From: UBA7672 sp965279085
Lineage (GTDB): Bacteria; Pseudomonadota; Alphaproteobacteria; Caulobacterales; Hyphomonadaceae
DNA length: 64,000 nucleotides
Direction of reading: 5' to 3'
NCBI GenBank assembly: GCA_965279085.1
Contig: OZ257149.1
Coordinates: 4,030,001-4,094,000, forward strand
In this document: positions 17,295 through 26,314 of the stretch, piece after piece
How the letters are laid out: every line of letters begins with the position of its first letter
Position numbering within the stretch: the stretch's first letter is position 1
Translations under genes and position numbers: made by a program
Notes under the pieces: generated by a model
The model's input: the letters and a program-made list of their open reading frames with translations, nothing else
Told to the model about the DNA's origin: nothing
Databases searched by the model: none

Positions 17295-17499
17295 GTGCAC
17301 CCTCCACCTGGCCGCCTGTGGCGGTCCGCTCCTCACAAGCTGGGCCAATGGTGGGGGTAGGCAACAGCTGATGCCGGGAAGGTGCTCGCGTCTCGGCGGT
17401 TGCCTGACAATGTTGCGGAGATGTGACAGCGGGCGCCGCTACGTTACGGACGCCGTTTCGTCTTTCTGGCGAAAGTCGCTCCGCGTAACGCGAAATAGG

Positions 17500-17535
17500 T
17501 TGCGCTGGCGGCAGCCGAGGCCGCCGCCAGCGCAA
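17500..17535 (-). terminator. Long perfect stem just after clpB
   Basis: TTGCGCTGGCGGC (17500-17512) and GCCGCCAGCGCAA (17523-17535) form a perfect 13-bp stem with a 10-nt loop, two bases past the clpB stop. The downstream tract on the minus strand is only moderately T-rich, so it may be a terminator or an mRNA-stabilising stem. Confidence 0.7.
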
Positions 17536-17537
17536 GC

Positions 17538-20153
17538 CTAGTTCATCGCCGCCCGCTTCATCTGTGCGGGGACGCCGTTCAGCGACAGCGTCGAGCCGTC
17601 GACGGTGACCTTCACGTCGTCGCCGTCCTTGATGCGGCCTTCGAGGAGGAGGCGGGCGAGGGGGTCCTGTAGCTCCTTCTGTATGGCGCGTTTCAGAGGG
17701 CGGGCGCCGTAGACGGGGTCGTAACCACGCTCGGCGAGCCAGTGCATGGCTTCGTCGGTGAGGCTGATCGTGATGCGGCGATCGGCGAGGATCTTGTCCA
17801 GGCGTTTCAGCTGCACGCCGACGATGCGGTCGATCTCCGTGCGGCCGAGGCGGCGGAAGAACACGATCTCGTCCACGCGGTTCAGGAATTCCGGGCGGAA
17901 GTGCGCACGGATTGCTTCCATGACGGCGTCGCGGGCAGGGCCCGATATCTCGCCTTCTGACTTGTCCTCCGCCAGCGCGTGGGCGCCGAGGTTGGAGGTC
18001 ATGATGATGACCGTGTTGTTGAAGTTCACGGTGCGGCCCTGGCCGTCGGTTAGGCGGCCGTCGTCCAGCACCTGCAGCAGCGTGTTGAACACGTCCGGGT
18101 GCGCCTTCTCGATCTCGTCGAACAGGATGACCTGATACGGACGGCGGCGGACGGCTTCGGTGAGCGCGCCGCCTTCCTCATAACCGACATAGCCCGGAGG
18201 CGCGCCGATCAGGCGGCTGACGGCGTGCTTTTCCATGTATTCCGACATGTCGATGCGCAGCACGGCGCTGTCGTCGTCGAACAGGAATTCGGCGAGCGCC
18301 TTGGTGAGCTCGGTCTTGCCGACACCCGTGGGGCCGACGAACATGAAAGAGCCGATGGGTTTGTTCGGATCCTGCAGGCCGGCGCGGCCACGGCGGACCG
18401 CGTTGGCGACGATCTCCAGCGCTTCTTCCTGGCCCACCACGCGCTGGCGCAGCTTGTCTTCCATCTGCAGCAGCTTCTCGCGCTCTCCCTCCATCATCTT
18501 GTCGACGGGGATGCCCGTCCAGCGCGAAACGACGGCGGCGATGGCTTCCGCATCGACGACCTCTTTCACGAGCGGCTTGGCGTCGCCCGCTGATGCTTCC
18601 TTGCCTTCGGCGTCGGCGATCAGCTTCTCGAGCGCGGGGATGTCGCCATACTTGATCTGGCCGGCGCGCGCCCAGTCGGAGCGGCGTTCGGCGTCGGCGA
18701 GTTCGGCGCGGGCCTTGTCGAGCCGGTCCTTCGCCTGCGTTCCGCCGGCAAGGCGATCCTTCTCGGCTTTCCAGTCGGCGGAGATGCGGTTGGACTCCGC
18801 CTGAAGCTCCAGGATTTCGGCCTCGCGCTTCTTGAGGCGTTCCTTGGAAGCGTCGTCCTTCTCTTTCTTGAGCGCCTCGGCCTCAATGCGGATCTGCATC
18901 AGGCGCCGGTCGATCTCGTCGAGTTCTTCAGGCTTGGACTCCACGGCCATGCGCAGGCGCGCGGCCGCCTCGTCCATCAGGTCGATGGCCTTGTCCGGCA
19001 GGAAGCGGTCGGTGATGTAGCGGTTCGACAGCGTCGCAGCGGCGACGATGGCGGCGTCAGAGATACGAATGCCGTGGTGGACTTCGTATTTCTCTTTCAG
19101 GCCCCGCAGGATCGAAATCGTGTCCTCGACCGTCGGCTCGCCAACGAACACCGGCTGGAAGCGGCGGGCGAGGGCGGCGTCCTTCTCGATATTCTTGCGG
19201 TATTCATCCAGCGTGGTCGCGCCGACGCAATGCAGTTCGCCACGCGCAAGAGCGGGCTTGAGCATGTTGGACGCATCCATCGCGCCTTCGGCTTTGCCTG
19301 CGCCGACCAGCGTGTGCATCTCGTCAATGAACAGGATGATCTCGCCCTGCGCCTGAGTCACTTCTTGCAGGACGGATTTCAGGCGCTCCTCGAACTCGCC
19401 GCGGAATTTCGCGCCCGCGATGAGGCTGCCCATATCGAGCGCCAGCAGCTTCTTCTCCTTCAAGCTGTCCGGCACGTCGCCATTGACGATGCGCAGGGCG
19501 AGCCCTTCGGCGATGGCGGTCTTGCCCACGCCGGGTTCGCCGATGAGGACGGGATTGTTTTTGGTACGGCGGCTGAGCACCTGGATGCAGCGCCGGATTT
19601 CCTCGTCGCGGCCGATGACGGGGTCGAGCTTGCCGGAGCGGGCGGCCTCGGTGAGGTCGCGGGCGTATTTCTTAAGCGCCTCATATTTCTCTTCGGATGT
19701 CGCGGTGTCCGCCGTGCGGCCCTTGCGCAGCTCGGCGATGGCTTTCACCAGCGCATTGGTGGTCGCTCCTGCCGCGTTCAGCGCGTCAGCCGCCTTGCCC
19801 TTGGTCTTGGTGGCGGAGAGCAGGAGACGTTCGGTGGTGACATAGTCATCGCCCGCCTTCTTCGCGTCCTCTTCAGCAAGCTGGAACAGGCGCGCCAGAT
19901 CCTGGCTAAGCCCGGGCTGCGAGCCGCCGGTGGATTTGGGCAGGGCGTCGAGCAGCTTGTCGATGTTCTGCTGCGCGAGGTCGGCATCGCCGCCCGCTGC
20001 GCGGATGAGGTTCAGCGCCAGCTTGTCGCGATCGGCGAACATCGCCTTGACGAGGTGCTCGGGGAGAATCTGGGGATGGCCGCTCGCAAGCGCGCTCGTC
20101 TGGGCGCCCTGAACAGCCGCGCGTGCGCGCTCGGTATAGCGTTCGAAGTCCAT
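17538..20153 (-). CDS. clpB: ATP-dependent chaperone ClpB
   Basis: An 871-residue Hsp100 disaggregase that rescues aggregated proteins with DnaK. The Clp-N domain occupies the first 145 residues, the first AAA module has GEPGVGKT at 205-212, a coiled-coil middle domain with many charged residues follows at about 400-520, and the second AAA module has GPTGVGKT and later YVGYEEGG. Length is normal for ClpB, and the middle domain rules out ClpA and ClpC. It is downstream of a small membrane-protein gene on the same strand, with 147 bases between. I looked for an alphaproteobacterial heat-shock promoter on the coding strand and found none convincing. Confidence 0.97.
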   Translation of the reverse strand: MDFERYTERARAAVQGAQTSALASGHPQILPEHLVKAMFADRDKLALNLIRAAGGDADLAQQNIDKLLDALPKSTGGSQPGLSQDLARLFQLAEEDAKKAGDDYVTTERLLLSATKTKGKAADALNAAGATTNALVKAIAELRKGRTADTATSEEKYEALKKYARDLTEAARSGKLDPVIGRDEEIRRCIQVLSRRTKNNPVLIGEPGVGKTAIAEGLALRIVNGDVPDSLKEKKLLALDMGSLIAGAKFRGEFEERLKSVLQEVTQAQGEIILFIDEMHTLVGAGKAEGAMDASNMLKPALARGELHCVGATTLDEYRKNIEKDAALARRFQPVFVGEPTVEDTISILRGLKEKYEVHHGIRISDAAIVAAATLSNRYITDRFLPDKAIDLMDEAAARLRMAVESKPEELDEIDRRLMQIRIEAEALKKEKDDASKERLKKREAEILELQAESNRISADWKAEKDRLAGGTQAKDRLDKARAELADAERRSDWARAGQIKYGDIPALEKLIADAEGKEASAGDAKPLVKEVVDAEAIAAVVSRWTGIPVDKMMEGEREKLLQMEDKLRQRVVGQEEALEIVANAVRRGRAGLQDPNKPIGSFMFVGPTGVGKTELTKALAEFLFDDDSAVLRIDMSEYMEKHAVSRLIGAPPGYVGYEEGGALTEAVRRRPYQVILFDEIEKAHPDVFNTLLQVLDDGRLTDGQGRTVNFNNTVIIMTSNLGAHALAEDKSEGEISGPARDAVMEAIRAHFRPEFLNRVDEIVFFRRLGRTEIDRIVGVQLKRLDKILADRRITISLTDEAMHWLAERGYDPVYGARPLKRAIQKELQDPLARLLLEGRIKDGDDVKVTVDGSTLSLNGVPAQMKRAAMN

Positions 20154-20300
20154 GAATTATGTGACCCTTGTGAAAGCAGTCGGCAGGCTGGAGGGACCCG
20201 AATGCCGGCGTCCCGAACGGCTCAATAACGCTCCTTGAGGCAGCGATATTGACCCATGGCAAAGGTAGGAGTGCCGTTTCGTGGCGCAAGGCCTATGGCC

Positions 20301-20759
20301 CTAGGCGAAGGCCCATTCGGGGCCTGCGTCGTCGTCTTTCCGGCCCTGCGGGCGCGATTTCCGCTTCGGCCTTGGTTTACGAGCACGGCCGGGGCGGATG
20401 GCGAGTCGCCGCGCCAGCGCGACGAGAGCCGAATGAAGGCGCTTCAGGGAGCGATATGCAGTCGCAAACTGTCGGGAGGCCGAGACCAGCCAGCCGAGGA
20501 TCACAAGCTCCAGCACGGCGGCATCCACGCCGATCGCGATCATGGTCGCCAGCATCTGCGGCCCCATAAGCATCATCAGGCCGATGGCGGCGCCCGACAG
20601 CGCCAGCTTTCCGGCTTTCTTCCAGGTCAGGTCCACAATGAAGCGGACGGGCGTTTCGACAAGGATGCGATGAAGTGCCTCCGCTGCCGGCGTCCGGGGA
20701 AACACCAGCATGATCGCCATCGCGGTGACGAGCGCTGAAACGAGAATCGTTGTGACCAT
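20301..20759 (-). CDS. Small membrane protein with a basic tail, unknown function
   Basis: A 152-residue protein. The start at 20759 (MVTTILVSAL) follows GGGGGA; an in-frame start 16 codons upstream lacks this. There are two or three hydrophobic helices, at about 2-20, 48-68 and 70-92. The C-terminal third is very basic (RRLAIRPGRARKPRPKRKSR) and then turns acidic. No family is recognised. It lies upstream of clpB on the same strand. Confidence 0.55.
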   Translation of the reverse strand: MVTTILVSALVTAMAIMLVFPRTPAAEALHRILVETPVRFIVDLTWKKAGKLALSGAAIGLMMLMGPQMLATMIAIGVDAAVLELVILGWLVSASRQFATAYRSLKRLHSALVALARRLAIRPGRARKPRPKRKSRPQGRKDDDAGPEWAFA

Positions 20760-21248
20760 GAAATCCCCCGGTAGCTGACAGGTGGGCGCAGGTCCGGCTG
20801 CGCACAAGGTTTATCCCAGGGCCGCTCCCCGGGCGGACCTCGCACGCATCCCACGCAGGTGCGCTGATCGCCATAGCTCCAGTGGTGCGGCAACAAGTAG
20901 AAACGCCGCCGGCCTTGATCGCCGCGTTCCGGCGTGGCGCGACCAAGCAACCGCCGCTGCATTTCCGCTAGATCGTACGGAAGGAGACAGACTTTGCACG
21001 TGCGGCTGTTTTATTGTGTTTTTTTTCACGGAACTAATCTGAGCAAAGTCGCGTTCGATTGTTCTGAGTTAGGCCGGGCGGGAGGTGTTATCGAAGGTGA
21101 AACGAATGCCAACCGCAGCGACACGAACCTGTCTTCTGCTAGGCTTTGAAACCAACGAATCCGTCCGTTTTTACAGGACGAGCAACCTCACACAGAAAGC
21201 CGCCGCGGCCCGTCGCGGCCGGGCGAGCATTTGACGGACCTGAGCACG
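20760..21248. other. Gene-free stretch with AT-rich tract
   Basis: About 490 bases between the divergent small membrane protein and the Crp/FNR gene. A tract of T-rich sequence at about 21007-21029 stands out in this GC-rich window, and a short dyad GTCC/GGAC lies near 21163-21180. No reliable coding frame or RNA gene is visible. It is long enough to hold promoters for both genes and an unseen small RNA. Confidence 0.45.
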
Positions 21249-21986
21249 ATGCCCAGGGCCGACTCTCCAGTTGATCGCGCGGTTGAATTGCTGCGTCGCA
21301 AGATGACCAGCCTTGGCGGGCTGGGTGAAACGCTGGCGCGCGATGTGAAGGCTCTGGCGCGCGATCGCGTCGAGATTTCGGCCAACCGTCCGATCGTGAA
21401 AGAGCACGAGCGTTGCCCGCAGCTCTATCTCGTCGAATCGGGCTGGGTATTCCGCTCGCGCGGCTTGGCGTCGGGCCGCCGGCAGATCGTGAATTATGCG
21501 CTTCCGGGCGACATACTTTGCGCCGACTCGCTGTTGTTCAAGGCCTCAAGCTTCGACCTCACCGCGCGCACGGCTGTCAGCGTCATCCGTATCGAGGCGC
21601 CGATGGGCACGGAACTGTTTGACAGATATCCCGGCCTAGCCGCCGCCATCGCCTGGACGATGGGGCAGGAGGAATCGATCCTCGCCGAGCGCGTTGTTTC
21701 ACTCGGCCGTCGCGACAGTCTCGAGAAGCTGGCGCATGCGCTGTGCGAACTGGATGCGCGCCTCTCCGCCATCGGCCAGATGCGCGGCCGCACGATCGAG
21801 TTGCCGTTGAATCAGGAAGACTTCGCCGACATCCTCGGCATCAGCGTCATTCACGTGAACCGCACCTTCCGCCGCCTGTCGGAAGAGAAGACCGCAGAAT
21901 ACCGCAAGGGCGCGATCGACCTGCTCGACAAGGCGCGCCTCGCGGAAATCTCGGCGTTCGATCCGGATTACCTGCACTTCGACTAG
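21249..21986 (+). CDS. Crp/FNR-family transcriptional regulator
   Basis: A 245-residue regulator with an N-terminal cyclic-nucleotide-binding-like barrel (about 25-140), a dimer helix and a C-terminal winged helix in which LPLNQEDFADILGISVIHVN forms the start of the HTH. There is no FNR-type N-terminal Cys cluster, so direct oxygen sensing via Fe-S is unlikely. The start is the ATG at 21249; a TTG at 21231 is in frame and would add six residues. It converges with emrB, their stops sharing CTAG at 21983-21986. The target genes are unknown. Confidence 0.87.
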   Translation: MPRADSPVDRAVELLRRKMTSLGGLGETLARDVKALARDRVEISANRPIVKEHERCPQLYLVESGWVFRSRGLASGRRQIVNYALPGDILCADSLLFKASSFDLTARTAVSVIRIEAPMGTELFDRYPGLAAAIAWTMGQEESILAERVVSLGRRDSLEKLAHALCELDARLSAIGQMRGRTIELPLNQEDFADILGISVIHVNRTFRRLSEEKTAEYRKGAIDLLDKARLAEISAFDPDYLHFD

Positions 21987-23587
21987 TGCGCTTCCTTGGC
22001 GGCGCTGGCGTTCGCTGCCGCGGGACGCTTCAGCAGCGGCACCAGCACCAGCATCACGGCGAAGCAGATCGACATGGTGAGGAACAGGTTGTTGAACGTC
22101 ATCACCGACGCTTCGACCTGCATCTGACGCGTCAGCTGGGCGATAGCTCCGCCGACTGGATCGCCCATGCCGGCGGCGCGCAGGCTGGCTTCGATCTGCG
22201 CCAGCCGGTCCTGTATCTCGGGCCGTGACGGGTCCATCCCCGCCGCCAGTTCCTGTGTGTGCAGGTTCGTGTAGTTGAGCCGCATCGTGTTGAGCCAGGC
22301 GAGGCCCACCGCGCCGCCAAGGTTGCGGCAGACGGTGATGAGGCCCGTGGCGTTCGGCAGGCTCAGCGGCGGCAGGGTGCCCAGCGCCACGAAGTTGGAC
22401 GGCACCATCGCCATGATGAGGCCGGCGCCGCGCAAGGCCTGCGGCCAGAACAATTCCTCGAACGAGGCGTCCGCTGTCAGGAAGCTGTTCCAGTAAAGCC
22501 CGATGGCCGCGATGGAGAGCCCGAACGCCATCACATAGCGCGGGTCTATCTTGCGGATCAGCGCGCCTGCGATCGGTCCGCCGATGAACATGGCGATGCC
22601 GCCGACGCTCATGATGTAGCCGATCTGGAGCGAGTTGTAGCCGCGCACCGTGCCGAGGAAGAGCGGCGTCAGGTAGACCGAGCCGAACAGGCCAAAGCCG
22701 ACCACCACCGCAACCATCGATCCGACGGCGAAGTTGCGGTCCTTGAATACCCTGAGATCGACAACCGGATTCGCCCGCGTGAAGGCGCGCCAGAAGAAGA
22801 CGATGCCACCCAGCGAGCAGAGGAACATCCACATCACCAGATGTTCGTCCTCGAACCAGCCGGCGGTTGGGCCTTCCTCGAACACATACTCGAATGAGCC
22901 GAGGAACAGCGCCATGGCGCCAAGGCCGATGATGTCGATGTTCCTGATGAGATTGAGCTGCATCGGCTGCTTCGGAATGAAGCGCCAGACCATCACCGAG
23001 GCGATGATGCCGGGGATGACGTTCACGAGGAACAGCCAGTGCCAGCTCATGTGCTCGGTCAGCCAGCCGCCCAGCGTCGGGCCAATGGACGGCGCCAGCG
23101 TCGCCACCATGCCGATCGCCACCTGCTGCAACATCGAGCGGTTCGGCCCGAACAGCGTGAACGCCGCCGCCATCGTGGTCGGGATCATCGCTGCGCCGAG
23201 GAAGCCCTGGATACAGCGGAACACGATCAGGCTGTTGAGGTCCCACGCCAGCGCGCACAGCACGCTCGCCATCGTGAAGCCCGCCGCCGAATAGACGAAC
23301 AGCCGCCGCATCGACAGCGCCCGGTTGAGCAGGCCCGACAGCGGAATGCCGATCACCTCGGCGATCAGGTAGCTGGTCTGGATCCACGCGATCTCTTCAG
23401 CCGACGCTGAAACGCCGGCCTGGATCTGCGCGATGGAGGAGGCGACGATCTGGATGTCCAGGATCGCCATGAACATGCCGATGACCATCGAGAAGAACCC
23501 GATGTTCAACATCAGGCTCTCGCGCGTCCCCGGCTTCGGCGGCACGTAGACGCCGGGCGGGGCGGCAGTGGCGGCAGCGCCGCTCAT
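21983..23587 (-). CDS. emrB: DHA2-family MFS drug exporter (EmrB type)
   Basis: A 534-residue major facilitator with 14 predicted helices, matching the EmrB/QacA (DHA2) subfamily. The first helix region includes GMFMAILDIQIVASSIAQIQAG with the D-x-x-I-V hallmark, and GWLTEHMSWHWLFLVNVIPG is the conserved mid-loop. It should form a tripartite pump with the HlyD-type protein encoded five bases upstream and an outer-membrane channel not seen here. The TetR gene upstream is divergent and probably controls it. Substrate range is unknown. Confidence 0.92.
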   Translation of the reverse strand: MSGAAATAAPPGVYVPPKPGTRESLMLNIGFFSMVIGMFMAILDIQIVASSIAQIQAGVSASAEEIAWIQTSYLIAEVIGIPLSGLLNRALSMRRLFVYSAAGFTMASVLCALAWDLNSLIVFRCIQGFLGAAMIPTTMAAAFTLFGPNRSMLQQVAIGMVATLAPSIGPTLGGWLTEHMSWHWLFLVNVIPGIIASVMVWRFIPKQPMQLNLIRNIDIIGLGAMALFLGSFEYVFEEGPTAGWFEDEHLVMWMFLCSLGGIVFFWRAFTRANPVVDLRVFKDRNFAVGSMVAVVVGFGLFGSVYLTPLFLGTVRGYNSLQIGYIMSVGGIAMFIGGPIAGALIRKIDPRYVMAFGLSIAAIGLYWNSFLTADASFEELFWPQALRGAGLIMAMVPSNFVALGTLPPLSLPNATGLITVCRNLGGAVGLAWLNTMRLNYTNLHTQELAAGMDPSRPEIQDRLAQIEASLRAAGMGDPVGGAIAQLTRQMQVEASVMTFNNLFLTMSICFAVMLVLVPLLKRPAAANASAAKEAH

Positions 23588-23592
23588 CGTCG

Positions 23593-24753
23593 TTACTCGC
23601 AGTCAGGCTTGGTGGAGACCGTCGCCGTGACTTGCAGGCCCGAGCGCAGCAGGCCGGATTGCACCGCTTCTTTATCGAGCACGATCTTCACCGGAACGCG
23701 TTGCACGATCTTGGTGAAGTTGCCGGTCGCCGTGTCCTGCGGAACGAGGCTGAACGTGGCGCCGGTCGAGGGAGACATGCTGTCGACCTTGCCGGTGACG
23801 TGCAGGCTCGGAAGCGCATCGACGTGAACCTTGACGCACTGGCCGGGACGCATGTCGGTGATCTGCGTCTCCTTGTAGTTTGCGATCACCCAGACATCGT
23901 TGGTCGACACGATCGAGAGCGCCACGCGGCCCGGCGAGAGGATCTGGCCCTCGACGACGTCCTTCTTGGTGACGACGCCGTCCATCGGCGCGAGGATTCT
24001 GGTGCGGTCGAGTTCAAGCTGCGCGCCAGCAACTTTCGCGCGGGCGGCCTCGACTTTCGCATCCGCCGAGAGCGCCGCGGCCTGCGTGCTGGAAAGCTGG
24101 CTGCGCTGCGCGGTGATGGAAGCGTCAGCCTGCGTCAGCTGCGCGTCAGCCGTGCGGCGGGCGGCTTCTGCCTGCTCAAGGCGGGCCTTCGGATACCAGC
24201 CCTTCTCGGCGAGTTCAGCGAGGCGTTTCTCGTCGGACGACGACAGGTCAGCCGAAGCGTCTGCGGTTTCACGCGCGGCGCGCGCCTCCGCCAGCGTGTC
24301 GCGCTGAACGGTGATGCTGGCGCGGGCCTGCACAGCGTCGGCTTCCGCCTCCGCCAGCTCGGCCTTCGCGAACGCCAGCCTGGTTTCGAATTCGTCGCTG
24401 TACAGCTCGATCAGCAGGTCGCCGCGTTTGACCGCCTGGTTCTCGGCGACGTGCACCGTTTTCACATAGCCTTCGACCTTCGGCGTCACGCGCGCGATGT
24501 CGGAGCGTAGCTGGGCGTTGTCGGTCGAGATGTTGAAGCGGCCATTCAGGAACCAGTCGCCGCCCAGATAGAGCAGGCCGACGCCGACTACGGTTGCCAC
24601 GCCGATCAGGATTTTCTTGCGAAGACCGCCCTTGGCGCCGCCGGCCGCGACTGGAGCCGGAGCCTCGGGCGAGGCGGAAGTTGGGGGTGCGCCGGACGGC
24701 TGCGGAGCAGTCGTTGGGGCTTCCTGGTCGATTTTGACCGTCTTGAGCGCCAT
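23593..24753 (-). CDS. emrA: HlyD-family membrane fusion protein (EmrA type)
   Basis: A 386-residue periplasmic adaptor. A cytoplasmic Ala/Pro-rich N-terminus of about 45 residues is followed by one membrane helix (about 48-68), a lipoyl half-motif (VTPKVEGYVKTVHVAENQAV), a long coiled-coil hairpin (about 115-230), the second half-motif with ILAPMDGVVTKKDVVEGQ, and beta-barrel domains. Together with the downstream EmrB it bridges the inner membrane to an outer-membrane channel. It is the first gene of the operon, downstream of the operator region shared with the TetR gene. Confidence 0.92.
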   Translation of the reverse strand: MALKTVKIDQEAPTTAPQPSGAPPTSASPEAPAPVAAGGAKGGLRKKILIGVATVVGVGLLYLGGDWFLNGRFNISTDNAQLRSDIARVTPKVEGYVKTVHVAENQAVKRGDLLIELYSDEFETRLAFAKAELAEAEADAVQARASITVQRDTLAEARAARETADASADLSSSDEKRLAELAEKGWYPKARLEQAEAARRTADAQLTQADASITAQRSQLSSTQAAALSADAKVEAARAKVAGAQLELDRTRILAPMDGVVTKKDVVEGQILSPGRVALSIVSTNDVWVIANYKETQITDMRPGQCVKVHVDALPSLHVTGKVDSMSPSTGATFSLVPQDTATGNFTKIVQRVPVKIVLDKEAVQSGLLRSGLQVTATVSTKPDCE

Positions 24754-24802
24754 CTGAAGCTGTCCTGTCCGGGCCTACTGTCCCAACCGGTAAGCGCAGG
24801 AT

Positions 24803-24842
24803 ATGTAATCCCGGTTACGTTTCCGTTGAAATGTAACTACGT
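24803..24842. promoter_or_regulatory. Candidate TetR operator between emrA and its regulator
   Basis: In the 134-bp divergent gap, ATGTAA (24803-24808) faces TTACGT (24815-24820) across six bases, and a second ATGTAA (24831-24836) is followed by CTACGT (24837-24842). The core is GTAA-N6-TTAC with a repeated half-site. This placement fits an autoregulated repressor controlling both directions. Confidence 0.55.
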
Positions 24843-24887
24843 CATCACGAGTATCAAGTCCGTCAGTCCCCGGTTATCTCTAATAAG

Positions 24888-25538
24888 ATGTCGCAGTCCG
24901 ATTCCGCAGATGCCCCCCGTTCCGTAGCCGAGCCAGAAGGCCGGGCGGAGCTTCGCCGCGCCGCCTTCCTCAAGGCCGCTCGCGATGTGTTCCTCGAGTT
25001 TGGCTACGAGCAGGCCAACATGGCCGAGATCGTGCGCCGCGCCGGCGGATCGCTCTCCACGCTCTACGCCCAGTTCGGCGGCAAGAAGGGCCTGTTCGAG
25101 GCGATGATCGACAGCCGCGTCAGCGAGCTCACCGAACAGATGCACGTTGAACTCGCCACGCACGCCCCGCTGCGCGAGGGTCTGCGGCGGATCGGCGAAG
25201 CCTTCCTCACCAAACAGACCCAGGAAGAATCGCTCGACGTGATGCGCCTGATGGTGGCGCAGGCGAAGAAGTTCCCGGAGATCGCCGAGACCTGGAGCAA
25301 GCGCGCGCCCGAAGCCGTCCGGAAAGTGCTGGCCGACTATCTCGAGGACCGCGCGAAGGCGGGGGAGATCAAGATCGAGAATTTCGATCTTGCAGCACAG
25401 GTCTATTTCGATCTCGTCCGCTCCCGCATGCAGTTCCGTTCACTGCTGCTGCCGGCCTACCGCCCGACCGAAGCGGAGATCCGCGAGACCGTGGACCGCG
25501 CGGTGAAGGTCTTCATCGGCGGCATCGAGGCGCTCTAG
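24888..25538 (+). CDS. TetR-family transcriptional regulator of the efflux operon
   Basis: A 216-residue TetR-type regulator. The HTH lies at about 22-68, with the recognition helix in GGSLSTLYAQFGGKKGLFEAMI. The C-terminal ligand domain carries FVHEL-like acrR-type features but no named subfamily is certain. It is divergent from emrAB, and the shared gap holds inverted GTAA/TTAC repeats, so it is most likely the local repressor. Its stop shares CTAG at 25535-25538 with the convergent enoyl-CoA hydratase. Confidence 0.9.
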   Translation: MSQSDSADAPRSVAEPEGRAELRRAAFLKAARDVFLEFGYEQANMAEIVRRAGGSLSTLYAQFGGKKGLFEAMIDSRVSELTEQMHVELATHAPLREGLRRIGEAFLTKQTQEESLDVMRLMVAQAKKFPEIAETWSKRAPEAVRKVLADYLEDRAKAGEIKIENFDLAAQVYFDLVRSRMQFRSLLLPAYRPTEAEIRETVDRAVKVFIGGIEAL

Positions 25539-26314
25539 CGCCCTTTGAAGTTGCCCGGCCGCCGCTCGGCGACAGACCTCACACCCTCCGCGAAGTCTTC
25601 CGTCTTCATCAGCCATTGCTGCTCGACGAACTCGTGGTCCGTTGCCGCGCGCACCGCCGCCGCCAGCTCCGCCCGCAGAGTCTTCCGCGTAGAGCGCACC
25701 GCCAGCGGCGCATTTTCCGCGATCTCCCGCGCCAGCGCATGCGCGGTCGGCAACAGGTTCTCCTGATCCGTGATCTCGTCCACCAGCCCGATGCGCAGCG
25801 CCTCGCTGGCGTCATAGCGCCCGCCTGTCAGGAACATGTGCGCCGCCGCTTGCCGCCCGACGAGCCGCGGCAGGGTATAGGTGAGGCCAAAACCCGGGTG
25901 GAAACCCAGCTTGGTGAAGTTCGCCGCGAACCGCGCCTCCGGCGCCGCCACGCGGAAATCCGCAACCAGCGCCAGCCCCAGCCCCGCGCCCACCGCCGCG
26001 CCCTGGATCGCGGCCACGATCGGCAACTCCTGTGCATAGAGCCGCACGGCCTGATCGTAGAGCGGATTGCTCGTCGGTGAATCGAGTCCAACCTCCGAAG
26101 CCCGCTTCGAAAGATCCGCCCCCGCGCAGAACACCTTCCCCTCGGTCGCCAGCACGACCGCACGGATATCGGCTTCCTTGCCCAGCCCCTCCAGCGCATC
26201 CGCCAGATCGCGCATGAGATCGACACTCACCGAATTGTTCGGCGGCTTGCGGATGGTGACGGTCGCAACATGCCCGTCGCGCACGATGTGAACGTCGCCG
26301 ATGCGGTCAGTCAT
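25535..26314 (-). CDS. Enoyl-CoA hydratase/isomerase family protein
   Basis: A 259-residue crotonase-fold protein. The oxyanion stretch KVFCAGADLSKR and GAAVGAGLGLALVADFRVA are in place; the region KLGFHPGFGLTYTLPRLVG follows where the catalytic acid usually is, without a clear Glu, so the exact reaction is open. I chose the ATG at 26314, which overlaps the stop of the ClpP-like gene by 4 nt; the frame extends further but without support. It ends a minus-strand run that begins at the acyl-CoA dehydrogenase, suggesting acyl-CoA catabolism. Confidence 0.87.
   Translation of the reverse strand: MTDRIGDVHIVRDGHVATVTIRKPPNNSVSVDLMRDLADALEGLGKEADIRAVVLATEGKVFCAGADLSKRASEVGLDSPTSNPLYDQAVRLYAQELPIVAAIQGAAVGAGLGLALVADFRVAAPEARFAANFTKLGFHPGFGLTYTLPRLVGRQAAAHMFLTGGRYDASEALRIGLVDEITDQENLLPTAHALAREIAENAPLAVRSTRKTLRAELAAAVRAATDHEFVEQQWLMKTEDFAEGVRSVAERRPGNFKGR

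Noticed and set aside
20234..20258. CTTGAG-N13-CCCATG resembling a heat-shock promoter near clpB
   Set aside because: It points away from clpB and no gene follows in that direction; treated as chance.
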